From: Rhinopomastus cyanomelas
Taxonomy: Eukaryota; Chordata; Aves; Bucerotiformes; Rhinopomastidae
Direction of reading: 5' to 3'
DNA length: 64,000 bases
Assembly (NCBI GenBank): GCA_013400115.1
Contig: VXBP01008676.1
Location: 1-64,000, forward strand
In this document: piece after piece, positions 1 to 11,725 of the stretch
How the letters are laid out: the number at the start of each line of letters is the position of its first letter
Numbering within the stretch: the first letter of the stretch is position 1
Translations under genes and position numbers: made by a program
Notes under the pieces: model-generated
What the model was told of the DNA's origin: nothing
The model's input: the letters and a program-made list of their open reading frames with translations, nothing else
Database searches by the model: none

Positions 1-390
1 CCAACCCCTAACATCCTATGATCCTATGAACTAGATCTCGTAACTTAATGAAGATGGTATCTGGAAATAATGTAGTCCAACCCCCCTGCCATAGCAGGAT
101 CATCTAAAGCAGGTCTCACAGAAACACATCCAGGTGGATCTGGAATGTCTGCAGCTCTGAGACTCCACAATCACTGGGCAGCCTGGGCCAGGGCCCTGTT
201 ACCCTCATCCTGAAAAAGTTCTTCCTTATGTTTAAACTGAACCTCCTGCCTTCCAGTTTGTGCACAGTGCCACTTGTCATGATTCTATGGGCACCACTGA
301 GAAGAGCCTGATGCCATCCTCCTGACACTCAGCCTTTACATAAATACTGAAGAGATAACCCTCAGTCCCCTCTTCTCCAGGCAGAACAGT
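1..390 (-). mobile_element. CR1 LINE 3' fragment
   Basis: This reads as the reverse complement of a CR1 3' end. The low end carries the 'ccaacccct...' target-like tail, followed by 'agtccaacccccctgccat' and 'aggatcatctaaagcaggt', then the characteristic 'gactccacaatcactgggcagcctgg' block and the 'agttcttcctt' block. The copy is diverged and reaches the window edge. It is a non-coding, 5'-truncated element inside ENTREP2 intron 2. Confidence 0.85.
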
Positions 391-1011
391 TTGCTACATA
401 ACAATAATCACTCAAAAGAGTCTTTCAGTGATCTGCAGTTAAAGCAGCAATAAATTAATCAGCTAATCTTTACTATGCAGGCAGGCATGCAACACTCCGT
501 CTTTTGACAGAAGTGTTTTATATAGTAGTTTCTATTATCTAATTTTTATCACTAGCATTTTCAAGTATCCCTAAATAAAAAATCCAGGCCCATGAAACCT
601 AACTTAAAATATTACTTTGAAACAGAAAGAAATCAAACAGCACTAACCTAGTTTATTACCACTCAAAATGCTGTCAATAGGAAATGCTTCAAAAATGGCT
701 ATTCCAGCTCTACAATCAGGTGGAAAAAGCAGAGTTTATATTCAGTGTGATCACCAACACTTTGACAACAAATGCTTTCTGAATAGAATTTTGAGCATAT
801 AAGCCAAAAATCTTAAAATTCCAACTACCTCAGCCATACCAGTTTAATTTCCTTCCAACATATTCTCTGAGGGAGTAAAAATGGAAACCTTTTTATATGA
901 CCTAATGAAATACTGCTTCTTGAAAGTGTTCCATGACAATAGTAGGACATGGCTAGATTAGGAAAGACAATTTATCTAAATTAGTATTGTATTTAACAAA
1001 CCAATCCATAG

Positions 1012-1150
1012 TTGAATCACCATCCCTGGACATGTTTAAAAGTCACACAGATTTGGAATTGAGGGACAGGGTTTAGCAGTGGCCTTGGAATGGCTGGGTT
1101 CATTGTTGGACTCAAAGGCCTTTTCCAACCTAAAAGATTCTGTGATTCTA
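1012..1150 (+). mobile_element. CR1 LINE 3' end, short
   Basis: The plus strand has the CR1 terminal pattern: 'caccatccctggacatgttt', a diverged middle, 'ggactcaaaggccttttcc' and 'aacctaaaagattctgtgat'. It belongs to the subfamily type with the 'ccatccctggaggtgtttaa' block, also seen at about 36040-36295. The 5' truncation is severe. Confidence 0.75.
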
Positions 1151-4100
1151 AACAAAACAGCCAGCTGAATCAGTAAATAAAAAATAATGTATAAAAGAAC
1201 CTAGTAACTTCAAAACAAATCTGTGTTAAGACTGGATTTGTACTTCCATAGCAACTGCATTAATAGGCTTCTCCATCGAAACAGTATATTACTTTTTACT
1301 AGTGTCACATTGCTGGAAGGCGTCACATCCGTGCAAGTGTCAGTGAAATGCTGCTCCATATAAATTAACCTTTCGTAACATCTGTGGCAGAATACCCCAA
1401 GGAAATAAAAGCTCATATTGTCCTACTGACAGGGAAAGGCATCAAAAGGTGACGCGAGCAGCCCTTCCTGGCAGTGGCATAATTAGAGAGAAGCAGGTTG
1501 TAAAGGTCAGATACACAGATATTCTGCATCTGTCTTTGCCAAGTATAAGTAGCAATTAACTACTCGTATGCAATTATTCTAATTAATGAAAAATGGCATG
1601 GTGTCTCTGAAGGCCATCATACCAGAATGCTTTTACTTTCATCATTGAGGAAGAAACCTTCTGTCAGGCGAGGAAGGTCAGCAAGCCACAACTCCTCAAT
1701 TCTATCAAGAGTCCGTGAGCGTCTTCAGTATCTGACAGTCTGGAAGTCAAGGTTCAATCTGGACAGTGGTTCTTCCAAATTCAATTCTACTATAACCTCA
1801 TTATAGTTCTGGCTGTTTAAAGGAAAAAGTGCCCACACATCTCCACAGAGATGCACAAGGATGACCTGATGGAGATCCTTTGATACACAAGCTTGAAAAC
1901 TTTCACTTTTATTCACTGAGATAGAACAGAATCCATCAGGTTGGGTGAGATACTACAGCATCTGTAGCAAAGAAGCCCAAGCACTGTCACAGGCATGTCT
2001 AGCCTGATCCGAACTGTGATTCCCCTGGAAAACTAATCCTACTGAAATTTCACTTTTAATTCAACAAGCACAGGATAATTAGCTTCTCTTTAGATAATAG
2101 TGTGTTCCCTCCCCTCTGCTGCACAAATGTACTTCTTTACTTTAGTGTTAGAGACAGCAACCAAGGTCTTGAGATGCTCTATACAGGTACTTTTGCTGTT
2201 TCTCTACTGTCTGAAAAAAATTACTGAGGAAACCAGTGCACATTTTCCTATCACAGATAAAGCTCTAACAAGAAACACATCTCTTTTTTCTCCCCATCAA
2301 ATGCAAATACTGATTCTCTACAGTGATTCTTACATGCAGAAGAGACTATTTCCATGCACTGTCCTGTACTTTCAATTTTGCTAGCACTAAGTCAGAAAGC
2401 ATGAATATTTTCCTACCTAATCCTGATACCTGTAATTGATACTAATTTATATCAAATTTATATTAAAGAACCAAATCCTTAGACATATGAAATACTAATA
2501 CAATCATACAGATTACAAGTGCTAAACAAGCAGATTCAGCAAAGCTTTTAAAACTTTTAGTAATGTATATTACAATAAAGCTCTTTTTTTGAAATCATAT
2601 GGTAAAACAACATAGAGAGAAAGAGATCAGTAACTTCACGGCACATTGCTCTCTGTATTTAGAAAAACACACATGAAAACATGCTTGTGCTGTGGTCCCT
2701 AAAGTGCAGGTCTCCTCAAACAGGATAAAGAATTACTCTGCTGGGCTCAATTTTTATGGAAAACATCAAGTTACAAGGAATGAGGTCTCATACATCTTCA
2801 ACTCAAGTGGAAATAAAAATAGGTCCCCCAATTGTTTTTTTAATTACAAACACAGCACTAACAAACCAGCCAGGCTGGTGACCAAACACAGCAGCTGAGG
2901 AGAGATCAAAGTCAGTCAGAAGATGCCATTGTTTTTTCTTTTACACAGCTTTCAGTAGCGTAATGCTTGTGAGAGCAACGTAATGCTGCGGAAACCAGCA
3001 AAGACAGAAAACATCTGTAACATTCCAGGTCAGAAAGAGCTGAGATTGCTGCCCCTGTCCACTTCTCCTGCCACACTAGGAACAAAAATTACAGGGGCTG
3101 ACGGGAATTAATATCTTCACGGGCCTCTGGAGCATAAAACCATCACTGCAGCATCTCAGAGGCAGCAATTTGTGTTTTGCTGCCACACATACACAGTCAG
3201 ATCAAGGCTCTAGAACACTCTGAACAGGACAATTCTCACTGCTGTAATTTAACAGAGAAGACAATCTCCTCCTCCCCTTGCTTTCTGGAGGTGGCTCTAC
3301 TGGATCCAATAGTGTGAAGAGCATGACTGTATCAAGCTCAAAGCCCGGTCAGTCAGAAGAGAACTTTCTTTTGGAAAAGGTGGTTGGATTTTGTTTTCTT
3401 TGACAGTCTGTTTCCCACCCCATATCTTTCCCTGAAGAGATAAGATTCTTCAGGTGAACAGAAGTCAGGTATTGAGTAGAAAATGTCACTGTAACCAAAG
3501 AACTTTAGAAAACAAAAATGTTTAGGATAAACTACATTAAAAATTGTTGTTGGTTGAATCGAGCACCGTAAGACATGGATACAGATAAGTTATTATTACT
3601 GCTGCTCGTGGCCATATAAGAGCTACTGTATGGTAGAAAACCAAGTGCTGCCTGCTTCTGTCTAACACCAATGGATCCCATTACTTTAAAGTGCTAAAAT
3701 ATTTTTCACTTCCATTTTTCTTTGGAAACACCTATATTATTTATGGATATCAGTCATATTTTTGTCATATTAAATAATGGTACTGTTTCAACTCTAAACC
3801 TGATGATTTTGTGGTGCAGACATAGAAAGCAGCATCCTGCTGAGTGCAGGCTATTTCAGTCTGGGTTTTTATAGATTTGGGCAGCTTTCTATCCAAGTGT
3901 TTTGCAACACTCAGCAACAAAATATTGCAATATATGAGAAACTAAAATGCTGAGGCATAATCAGAAGCTTTCTCAATCTGGGATCCAGGTAAGCCTGCCA
4001 AGTCATCCTAAGTTGTAAGTTTAAAATCTTCTGCAACAAAACAAAAAAGGATCAATCAAGTTCAGCACAAGTTTGATCCCAGCACCTGTGAGAATCTGTA

Positions 4101-4309
4101 GTAAATTAATCACAGATGCAAAGACAGCATTTGTTTCTGTTACTGGACTAAAAAGAAAGTTACTTATGGAAGTCAAGTTAAATAAAGTGACATTTCCAGA
4201 ACATATCAGAGTGCACACTGACGATGACTGCAGACTGCTAAGGAATCAAATAGTTATTTTACCGAAAGGAAGATAGAGGCATCCCTAAATAAAAAATAAT
4301 CCATTCTCC

Positions 4310-4800
4310 TCAGGGCTTATAAAGAAAGTAAGGCTAATGTCACAGACCAAGATGAATTTACCAAGGAAGGAGAAGAAATGCTGAAGGAAACCAGACTCAC
4401 ACCAAGAAAGAATTGAAGAAATTACTGTGCAAAGGCTGCCAAAAACTTCAGGGCCAGATGGGACACAGCCTGCTTTTCTAAAAGAATGAGCAAATGAGAT
4501 GGAAAGACCATTAGCAGATATATTTAGAAAGCACATGAGAACCAGGGAATTACTGATGGACTGAGAGGCAGGCATAGCACCCATATCATGTTCTTCAGTG
4601 AAAGCAGCAACCACGATGCTGGAATGGTGACAGTTTCCTACTGCCTGGTACTGGATGAACATTACCTGCTGCCATGGCAACACCATGCAATGGGAGCAGA
4701 TGGAGAGGAGAAGGGTCTGTTAAGGGTAATTAAGACATGCTTGCTTAGGAAGGGGCAAGTGTTACGCCCCAGCAGATTCTGACTGCTCTTCAGGAAAACC
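4310..4800 (+). mobile_element. Old CR1-clade reverse transcriptase fossil
   Basis: One plus-strand frame at about 4447-4620 reads, with two internal stops, SGPDG followed by FLKE, then ANEMERPLADIFRKHM and RELLMD. This is the order of the N-terminal RT block of CR1/L3-type LINEs, where the family shows GPDG(I)xP, a leucine-rich helix, PLA-I-F and an ELP-DW segment. The upstream part (from about 4310) fits the acidic linker before this block; downstream similarity fades by about 4800. It has stops and probable frameshifts, so it is long dead, and it is much more diverged than the other CR1 copies here. A reading frame on the opposite strand (4285-4686) is a shadow. Confidence 0.6.
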
Positions 4801-4996
4801 TGCCTGCAGGCTTTTAAAATTTTGCCATGGGGATAACTAATTAGCAGATGGATGCTCACCAGAGGAGTCAAGATTCTGACATAGGTGGCAGCTGAGCCCA
4901 AGAAGTGGTGGCCTTGCCAAAAGGGTAACACAGATACACAGACAGAAAAAACCCAAAGCTTTAAGAAGCATTAAGCTGCAAAAGGAAACATAGAAC

Positions 4997-5041
4997 CTTC
5001 ATTCTAAATAGACACTTCATTCTAAATAGACACTTCATTCT
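4997..5041. repeat. 18-bp tandem repeat, about 2.5 copies
   Basis: The unit 'cttcattctaaatagaca' occurs at 4997-5014 and again at 5015-5032, followed by a partial third copy ('cttcattct') to 5041. The two full copies are identical. This is a minor local duplication in intron 2 of ENTREP2. Confidence 0.9.
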
Positions 5042-6679
5042 GTGACACATTTTCACCCCCCTTCATTGAGACACTTTTGACCAACTTCCTCTGTTTTCAT
5101 CTCAAGTGTTGTTTCTTTCTCTCTCAGCTTTACTGGGTCATTCTCAATTTTTTCCTTCTTCCTCTTCTGTCAGGTTTGTTCTAACAAAATGGCACAGGGT
5201 TCAAGTTTCTTTGTCAGTTATTTCCATACACCAGAAAAGAGAATCCTAGACAAAGAAACCACCAACAGGTGACACAGAGCACTGTCAAAAACCTAGTTTG
5301 TGATAATGTACATGCAAAAAGCAACTTGGGGCATGAATGGAGCTTGAGTTTAAACACACACACACTAATTGCAGACTTCTAAGACCACAATCTGCAGGTC
5401 CCATAATCCATCCTAGAAGAGGTATTAATTCATGGCCTAAATGAGCATCAGAAAAAGCTTGAAAACTTGCCTCTGGAGGCTGCAGCACTAAGAACAAAAC
5501 TAAGTTTAACTGCACCACCAGAGTTTTGGAGAATGCATCATTTATCACACTTTTAATGCACAGTAAATAAATTGTATGCTACTAATTTCCACAGACTGAT
5601 CACAAATAACAAAGTTCAAATAGAGTGGTTGATCGGGTAACTTCTGTTTTCTGAATAACCTTGCATCCATCACTAAGGCACGTTCCTGCACAGGCACACC
5701 TAAAAACCACACCCAGCTGACATAGCTCTCCAAAAATCAACTCTCTGAAAAACCTTCCAGTAAAATCTGACCACTTGAACCCTCACAGAAAACCCAACAC
5801 AAAGCTAGCCAAAGCTAGTAATAAAATATAGTGTACCTATATAAAATATGGTAATTTATGAACAAAACCCTACAAAATCCCCATTTGTTTCTCATATAGT
5901 TAATTTTTTCCAGGACTTCAAAATGAAATTTTATGCAATTCCCTAATGAAAAGGGAAGAATAAACATTGTGATTGTCCTGCTAGTAGTGAAACTTTAATT
6001 GCTGCCAGAAGCTGAGAAAGGAAAATAAAAGACTGGCACAGCTAGGTAAGGAAAGGCACAGACACCCTCGGAAACCAGTGAGGAAGGAGTAGAAAAGAAA
6101 TAACAACAGTTACCACTGAGATTGAAAAAGTCCCAAAAATTTTACATTCACTAGCCTATTTGGCAGACAATTGCTTTGGGGTGTTTTTAAAGAAGGAAAG
6201 AAAATTTACTACAAAACCACAAAAATTATTCAGGTTTAACTGCTGTGAGAATTCACTTGGAATAAATCATTCACCGATTATCTAGATCCTGTTCTTCAAG
6301 AGCTTTTGAACTCAGTTTGCTTTGTGTTGCCAGACTCACATTTTAATTCCTCTTTCTTGACCTAATCCTCTGCCTTTCTCTTCCCCTTGAATTTAGCACT
6401 GAGCTCCTGAATTTGAGACTTTTCCTTTCATGCTCCTAGAGAAGCAGCTTATGACACACTGCTTTCAGAGCCTGAGTTGACACTCCCATCTACAACAGCA
6501 AAATTTACAGAAGCAGCTTGATGAAGCAGCATTGGATTTGCTTTGCATACAGAAGCCACTAAAGCTTTCCAAGCTCCTTTTTGAAAGCAACAATATCCAG
6601 CACTCAACCACCTGCAAAGTTTCTAATAAATCTTGGTAACTCTGATACACAGGATGTAGGTTTTTTTACCCAGTGTTTT

Positions 6680-6760
6680 CATAGAATCATCAGGGATTGG
6701 AAGGGACCTCGAAAGATCATCTACTTCAATCCCCCTGCCAGAGTTAACCTTTAAACTAAG
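6680..6760 (-). mobile_element. CR1 LINE 3' terminal fragment
   Basis: The sequence 'catagaatcatcagggattg' followed by 'gaagggacctcgaaagatca', 'tctacttcaatccccctgcc' is the reverse complement of the CR1 3' terminus (target: GATGATCTTTCGAGGTCCCTTCC). Only the last 80 or so bases remain. Confidence 0.85.
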
Positions 6761-9389
6761 GCTTCAACTTTAAAGGCTGTCTGCCTCATTTCAGGGTTCC
6801 TAATCAACATCTTGATCAATAAATTCACAGAATTCACATGCTGAAATGGAACTGCAGAGTGATGAAGGGAGAAGCTAAAGCACAGTGATACTCTGCACCT
6901 CATCTCAAAATCACACAAGTATCAAAGCCAACGTGTGACACACAAGGTGATGGGTGGTAACAAACTACCATTTTCCCAGGGTGTGCAGTGTGTGAACTTG
7001 TTTTTCTCTTTCAGTCTTGGTCCATTTAAGCTAACATTGCCTCTCCACTACACACACTATCTATTTATAATTTTTAAAAGCAACAAAATCAGAGCTTAAA
7101 AACATGTTATCAGCTGCTCTAAGACTTCGGGTCAAGTAGTACGGCTTGGAATATGTCAGCACCCCACACTGCTGAGAAGAATATGGAAAATTTGTATTAT
7201 TTCTATATATTTTATGTATAATCTGCTTTCTTGGAGTTGGGTTGTTTCTGCTATACACAGCAATAATACCCCGTGATAGGAGATAATCAACGAGAAAACA
7301 TTTGGACGAATTTTACATATTAGTGAATGTGGTGAGGCAACGGCACATGTGGACATGCTTATTTAAAACTGTTAGAAATTTTGTGAAGCAATGGTTCATT
7401 TGAAAGGATAATGCATTGAAAATAGAGGGTTCCCTTCCCCTTCTGTCTACAGAAAGAATTCGGAAAACATTCTGCAAAACAAACTTACCCACTATTTTTG
7501 AGCCCTTACACCCAGGCTAGTTACTAAAGGTACGTGCATAGATTTACTTGTTCAGTGATGCACGAAGCTGCATCAGATTTTATAGGAAATGCTTTTAAAT
7601 AGCTATTCTGAATAATCAAGATCATTTAGTAATTAGTAAGTATTGAGTTGTGCTCACTGACATTCACAGAGAATAAAAGAGATATATTTCTGCTCCTTGA
7701 AAACAGAATAAATTAAGTCTACCAGTGTATGGTAAAAGCTTTCAGTTAGCAATGTAAAACATTTTCTCTGGGATCACCCAAATGCCAGATGGCAACAGAG
7801 GCTGAATTTCTCTCCCTAGCACAAACAGATTTGCAATTATTATCCACAGACTGTATCAGAAAAAAATCATCTCACTGCACAGTTTGATGTTTCATTAAAG
7901 GTAATTCAACTTCAGGAGCTACACGACCTCCTCCAATTTTTAGACACTTCCGTAAGTCACTAGTCAACTAATTTCTATTTGAACGCAGCATTTTAAGCTC
8001 AAACAGCGGTACTGACACAACCAGCATTTGGTTTTCAAGGAGAAGGGATTGTTAAAAGACTTCCCAGTAACATAATGAATTCTCTGAGGTGTCATAATTA
8101 AACATACACAAAGCTGATGAAGAAACATCTGCTGTATATGGAAAGCCCTGTTCAAAATTAATGCAAAAACATTTTAAAGCTCTCCTTCACTCAGGTGCCT
8201 CTTGTGCTAAATGTCAGTACTGGTTCAGTAACAGACATCAATTTCTTGTATTGGAAACATAAGGAACTGATGGTTGGGTGATGACAAATAAAATTCACAT
8301 TAAAAAAATCTGGTGAATCCTTCTGATAAGTAAGCTGTGCAAGGGCACCTTAGCATGAGAGCTTCTTTGTGTAATTAAATTTCTGCACGTTAACACCAAA
8401 ATGAACTTTCCATGGTGTGTATACATCTTCCACCACAAAACACCACTCACGCAAAATATAAATAGGAAAGAAATCATTCCAGGCTGTTAAACAAAGCCAC
8501 TACCCTCTCACTCCTATCCCAATATTATATGCACATTTCTGATGAGACACAATCAAAGATTAGTGGTTGATGAACTGTGTTTAGTAGCTCTTTAACTTCT
8601 TTGGCCTGCAGAAAGTCATGCACTGCATCTGTAAAACTACCGACATCATACAGAGTTAATCTGCTGGTAAAAACACCAACAAGTAAATCAATACAAGCTC
8701 AGTTTTGACCCTTCTTTAACAGCAATTTAAAGTGAATTATGGAAAGGAAGAAAGTATCACAAGCTCTAGCACTACTGCTTCAGTTCCTAACAGTGAAAGA
8801 TATACCTCCAGTTCTAACGAGGCTTATTCTTACTACGACATGTCTTTCCATTTCACACTTCTCATTACACCTTTTTTATCTTGGGAATACATTTAGCACT
8901 GTTTTACAAATATTATTTATGTTAAATGCAAAGGTAAGTGCACACAAACAGTCTCTTTGTCTAGAACAGTAACAGACTAAGCACTTCTCCAAGTTTAGTA
9001 TTAATTTTATAAGATATATGCTCACTATTTTCGGTCATTTAAAACTTCATACTGTAAAATACCATATGATTGCAGCCTTTCTTTAAACACACCCATTTAT
9101 CATACTGTTTATGATTCAGTAGTTCTTACATTTAAATTACTAAACCATATGAACCATATGCCAGTGGATATCTTCATTCTTTTACACAGAATAAGTAGAC
9201 AATTTACAGAATTCTACCTCCAAATCTCAAAAATGCTGTAATAAATAGTAGGACATGTAACAGTATAACACCCCAGAGGGTACTAGGCTTCTAAATACAG
9301 ACAGAACTACTGGTAGCTATCTCCCCAGAATCCCTTAGTCACTTATCTGAAGTCTGCACAACATGATTAAACTCCACATTGCCACTCAC

Positions 9390-9446
9390 CACAAGTGAAA
9401 GGGGCCTCTTCCATGAAACAACACCGATCAATCCCGACAACAGCAC
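9390..9446 (-). CDS. ENTREP2: ENTREP2 (FAM189A1) coding exon 2, 57 bp
   Basis: On the minus strand a good acceptor (TGTCTCTGTTCCAG, just above 9446) precedes 57 bases that translate as VLLSGLIGVVSWKRPLSLV. A GTGAGT donor follows at 9384-9389. The exon is phase 0 on both sides, which fits exon 1, whose open frame ends on ...PFWAGFS at a phase-0 donor. Joined, the two give FWAGFS-VLLSGLIGVVSW, which forms the second membrane segment of the FAM189/ENTREP family's tetraspan module. It is too short to appear as a conventional ORF. The next exon (third and fourth membrane segments) is not in the window. The family is endosomal; the paralogue ENTREP1 binds epsin and the E3 ligase ITCH. Identity as paralogue A1 rather than A2 rests on linkage to TJP1. 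Confidence 0.87.
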
Positions 9447-11461
9447 CTGGAACAGAGACACAAAGTTTAGATCAGTGTCATTAAATTAGGTTAATTACCA
9501 AGACAGAATTTAATACACAGACATAACGTGTACTTACAGAGTTCTGGGGAAAAACTGTCAAGAAAAAATAATGGTTTTGTCGTATTGTCAATTAAAGACA
9601 TAAACTAAGCTTTTTAAAATGAAAATTCAATTCAGCTGCCAGATCCAGTTCTGATCAGATTACAACAGGTCTTCAGCCACCATCCCTCTTCACATCCCAA
9701 ACAAGAATACATGTTTAGGGTAACTTTTCTTGTGGTCTCTTGGCATAATCAAAAATTCTATTTAAATATGCCGACGTATTACCTGCTCCACTACAAGCCA
9801 AAATCAAGCAGAATTCAGACCCTGTTACACCTAAGCTGATCTTAGGTACTTTAAAATAACACGCAAGTTATAACTGAGATATTGTAAGCTTTAAATACAG
9901 GCAAAACCAGAAGAAACAGAGAAACTGTGCAAAAGATTTGTCTAACAGTAACTTGTGCATTTAAGTAGCCTGGTACAATCATTAAATCCACCTGCGATGG
10001 CTCAGAATAAGCTCTAGTACAGCTACTGCTCTCTACAGACCTCTGATACTCAGCAGGGAAGAAGTCCAGATGCTAACAAATGCCCTTCCCAATGAAATTA
10101 TATTCAAGGTTGGTTGACATTCAAATGCCAAACAGTAACCACTGCCCTTCTGTCAGGCTTTACTAGCCATCTTTTAGTATAATAACAGGAAAGCGTAATA
10201 ATTCAGAATTCATCATTATGTAGCCACTTCAGAAACAACGTGTACCATGCACGAGGCTGGAAACAGCTTACTGATGCCTGGTGTGATTGTAGGAGAAGGA
10301 GCTGTTGGTTACACGGAGAGATTAGGTTGTAGAGTACTCAGAGCTTAAGATGTCCAGTGCTTCGACACTGATACTGTGAGAACATTTCAAACATATTTCT
10401 GCAGTCAGAAACAGGATTCAGGAAGGCAGCAGGCTGGAAAACGCAGCTTTTGATATTTTTCTTTCACAGCCATCCTACTTCAAAAAATCTTTAAGGTGTT
10501 ACTATGAAACCTCATGCAGTGCTCATTTTAAGCCAAATAAAAAATGCAGCAGATAATACGGCATAAGCACACTGGAAAAAGTGAACCAACATCAGGTTAT
10601 TGCACACCAAAGGCTCTGCAGATGATCCCTACGTACAAACACGCAGAGTTTCTATTCTGCTGGTTTTCCTACAGGACAGAAGGCAAACATCAGCTACAAA
10701 CTTTCTGACATTGGCCAAGTCAGGGAAAAGCTGAGAATTCCATTTCTGCAGTTAATTAGATCTGCTCCCACAGCCACATTGGCTTATTATTGTTCTGTGA
10801 TAACTGGGCTGATAGCCCTGTAACGTGAAGCTGCTCTCAAGGAAGTAAAATTAGAAGGTTTGCTGGTTTGACTGCAGGCTAGACAGCAATGTGCTCTCAA
10901 TTAAATTAATGGGATGGCTGAAATTGCAAAGTTATTAAACAAAAACCTTGGGGAAAAGTAAGACATTGCCTTCCAATACAGAATATGTATTGATAAATTA
11001 AACACTCATGCAGAAGCCTGCATGTCTCAGTTACCAAGTCATGTGTTCAGAGTCAAGATATCCAAATGCACCACCTAAGAGTGGCAAATCCTTTCTTTCA
11101 TTTACTTTCATTAACATGTAACCCTGTTAAACCTTTGCCCATCTTGTCTGACATACCTGTGCAGCCCTGAAGATGGAAGCTGGACCACAGCTGCATTTGA
11201 CCTTTACAGAGAGGCCTTATATGACGAACGAGCTTCATGCGGGTTAGTTTGGAAAATGAGAGCTTCATGCACCCAACCCTACTTGCTTCCCATGCAAAAG
11301 GTCAAGCACAGTCAGGCCAACTGATAAACCGTCCCTGTGCACCAATGACAGGCACTAAAACTCTTCATTTCACTTATGTCTTTAAAATACTGTTCACCTC
11401 AACAATGCTGACATGTAATGTCACGTCCCCAGTATCACTTATTTTGCTTACAAATGCCTAA

Positions 11462-11725
11462 AGGGTGAGTGTTAGGATGATGGGACCAGGCTCCTCTCGG
11501 TGGTGCCCAGCAACAGGAGAAAAGACACTGGGTAAAAACTAGGATACAGGAGGTTCAATCTAAACATAAGGCAGGACTGTTTTCAGCGTAGCTAGGCCCT
11601 GGCCCAGGCTGCCCAGAGAGGTTGTGGAGTCACTGCGCTGGAGACGTTCCAAGCCTGCCTGGATGTGTTCTTGTGGGATCTGCTTTAGGGGATCCTGCTG
11701 TGCCAGGAGGGTTCTCAAGATTAAG
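11462..11725 (+). mobile_element. CR1 LINE fragment
   Basis: On the plus strand the CR1 3'UTR blocks appear in order: 'gggtgagtgttaggatgatg', 'ggaccaggctc', 'aggaggttcaatctaaacat', 'ggcccaggctgcccagagag', 'gttgtggagtc', 'aagcctgcctggatgtgttc' and 'gggatcctgctgtgccagg'. The terminal ~50 bases of a typical copy are degraded. Two overlapping reading frames here (11624-11806 plus and 11630-11872 minus) are translations of the repeat. Confidence 0.85.

Larger units (their letters stand above)
1..9389. other. ENTREP2 intron 2 (partial), CR1 relics
   Basis: This is the intron 3' of ENTREP2 exon 2 on the minus strand, since the donor lies at 9384-9389. It is AT-rich and I see no further ENTREP2 exon in it. 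It holds CR1 fragments at about 1-390, 1012-1150 and 6680-6760, a reverse transcriptase fossil at about 4310-4800, and an 18-bp tandem repeat at 4997-5041. The remainder (about 400-1000, 1150-4300, 5050-6680 and 6770-9380) shows only short chance reading frames with no recognisable product or RNA. Confidence 0.7.
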
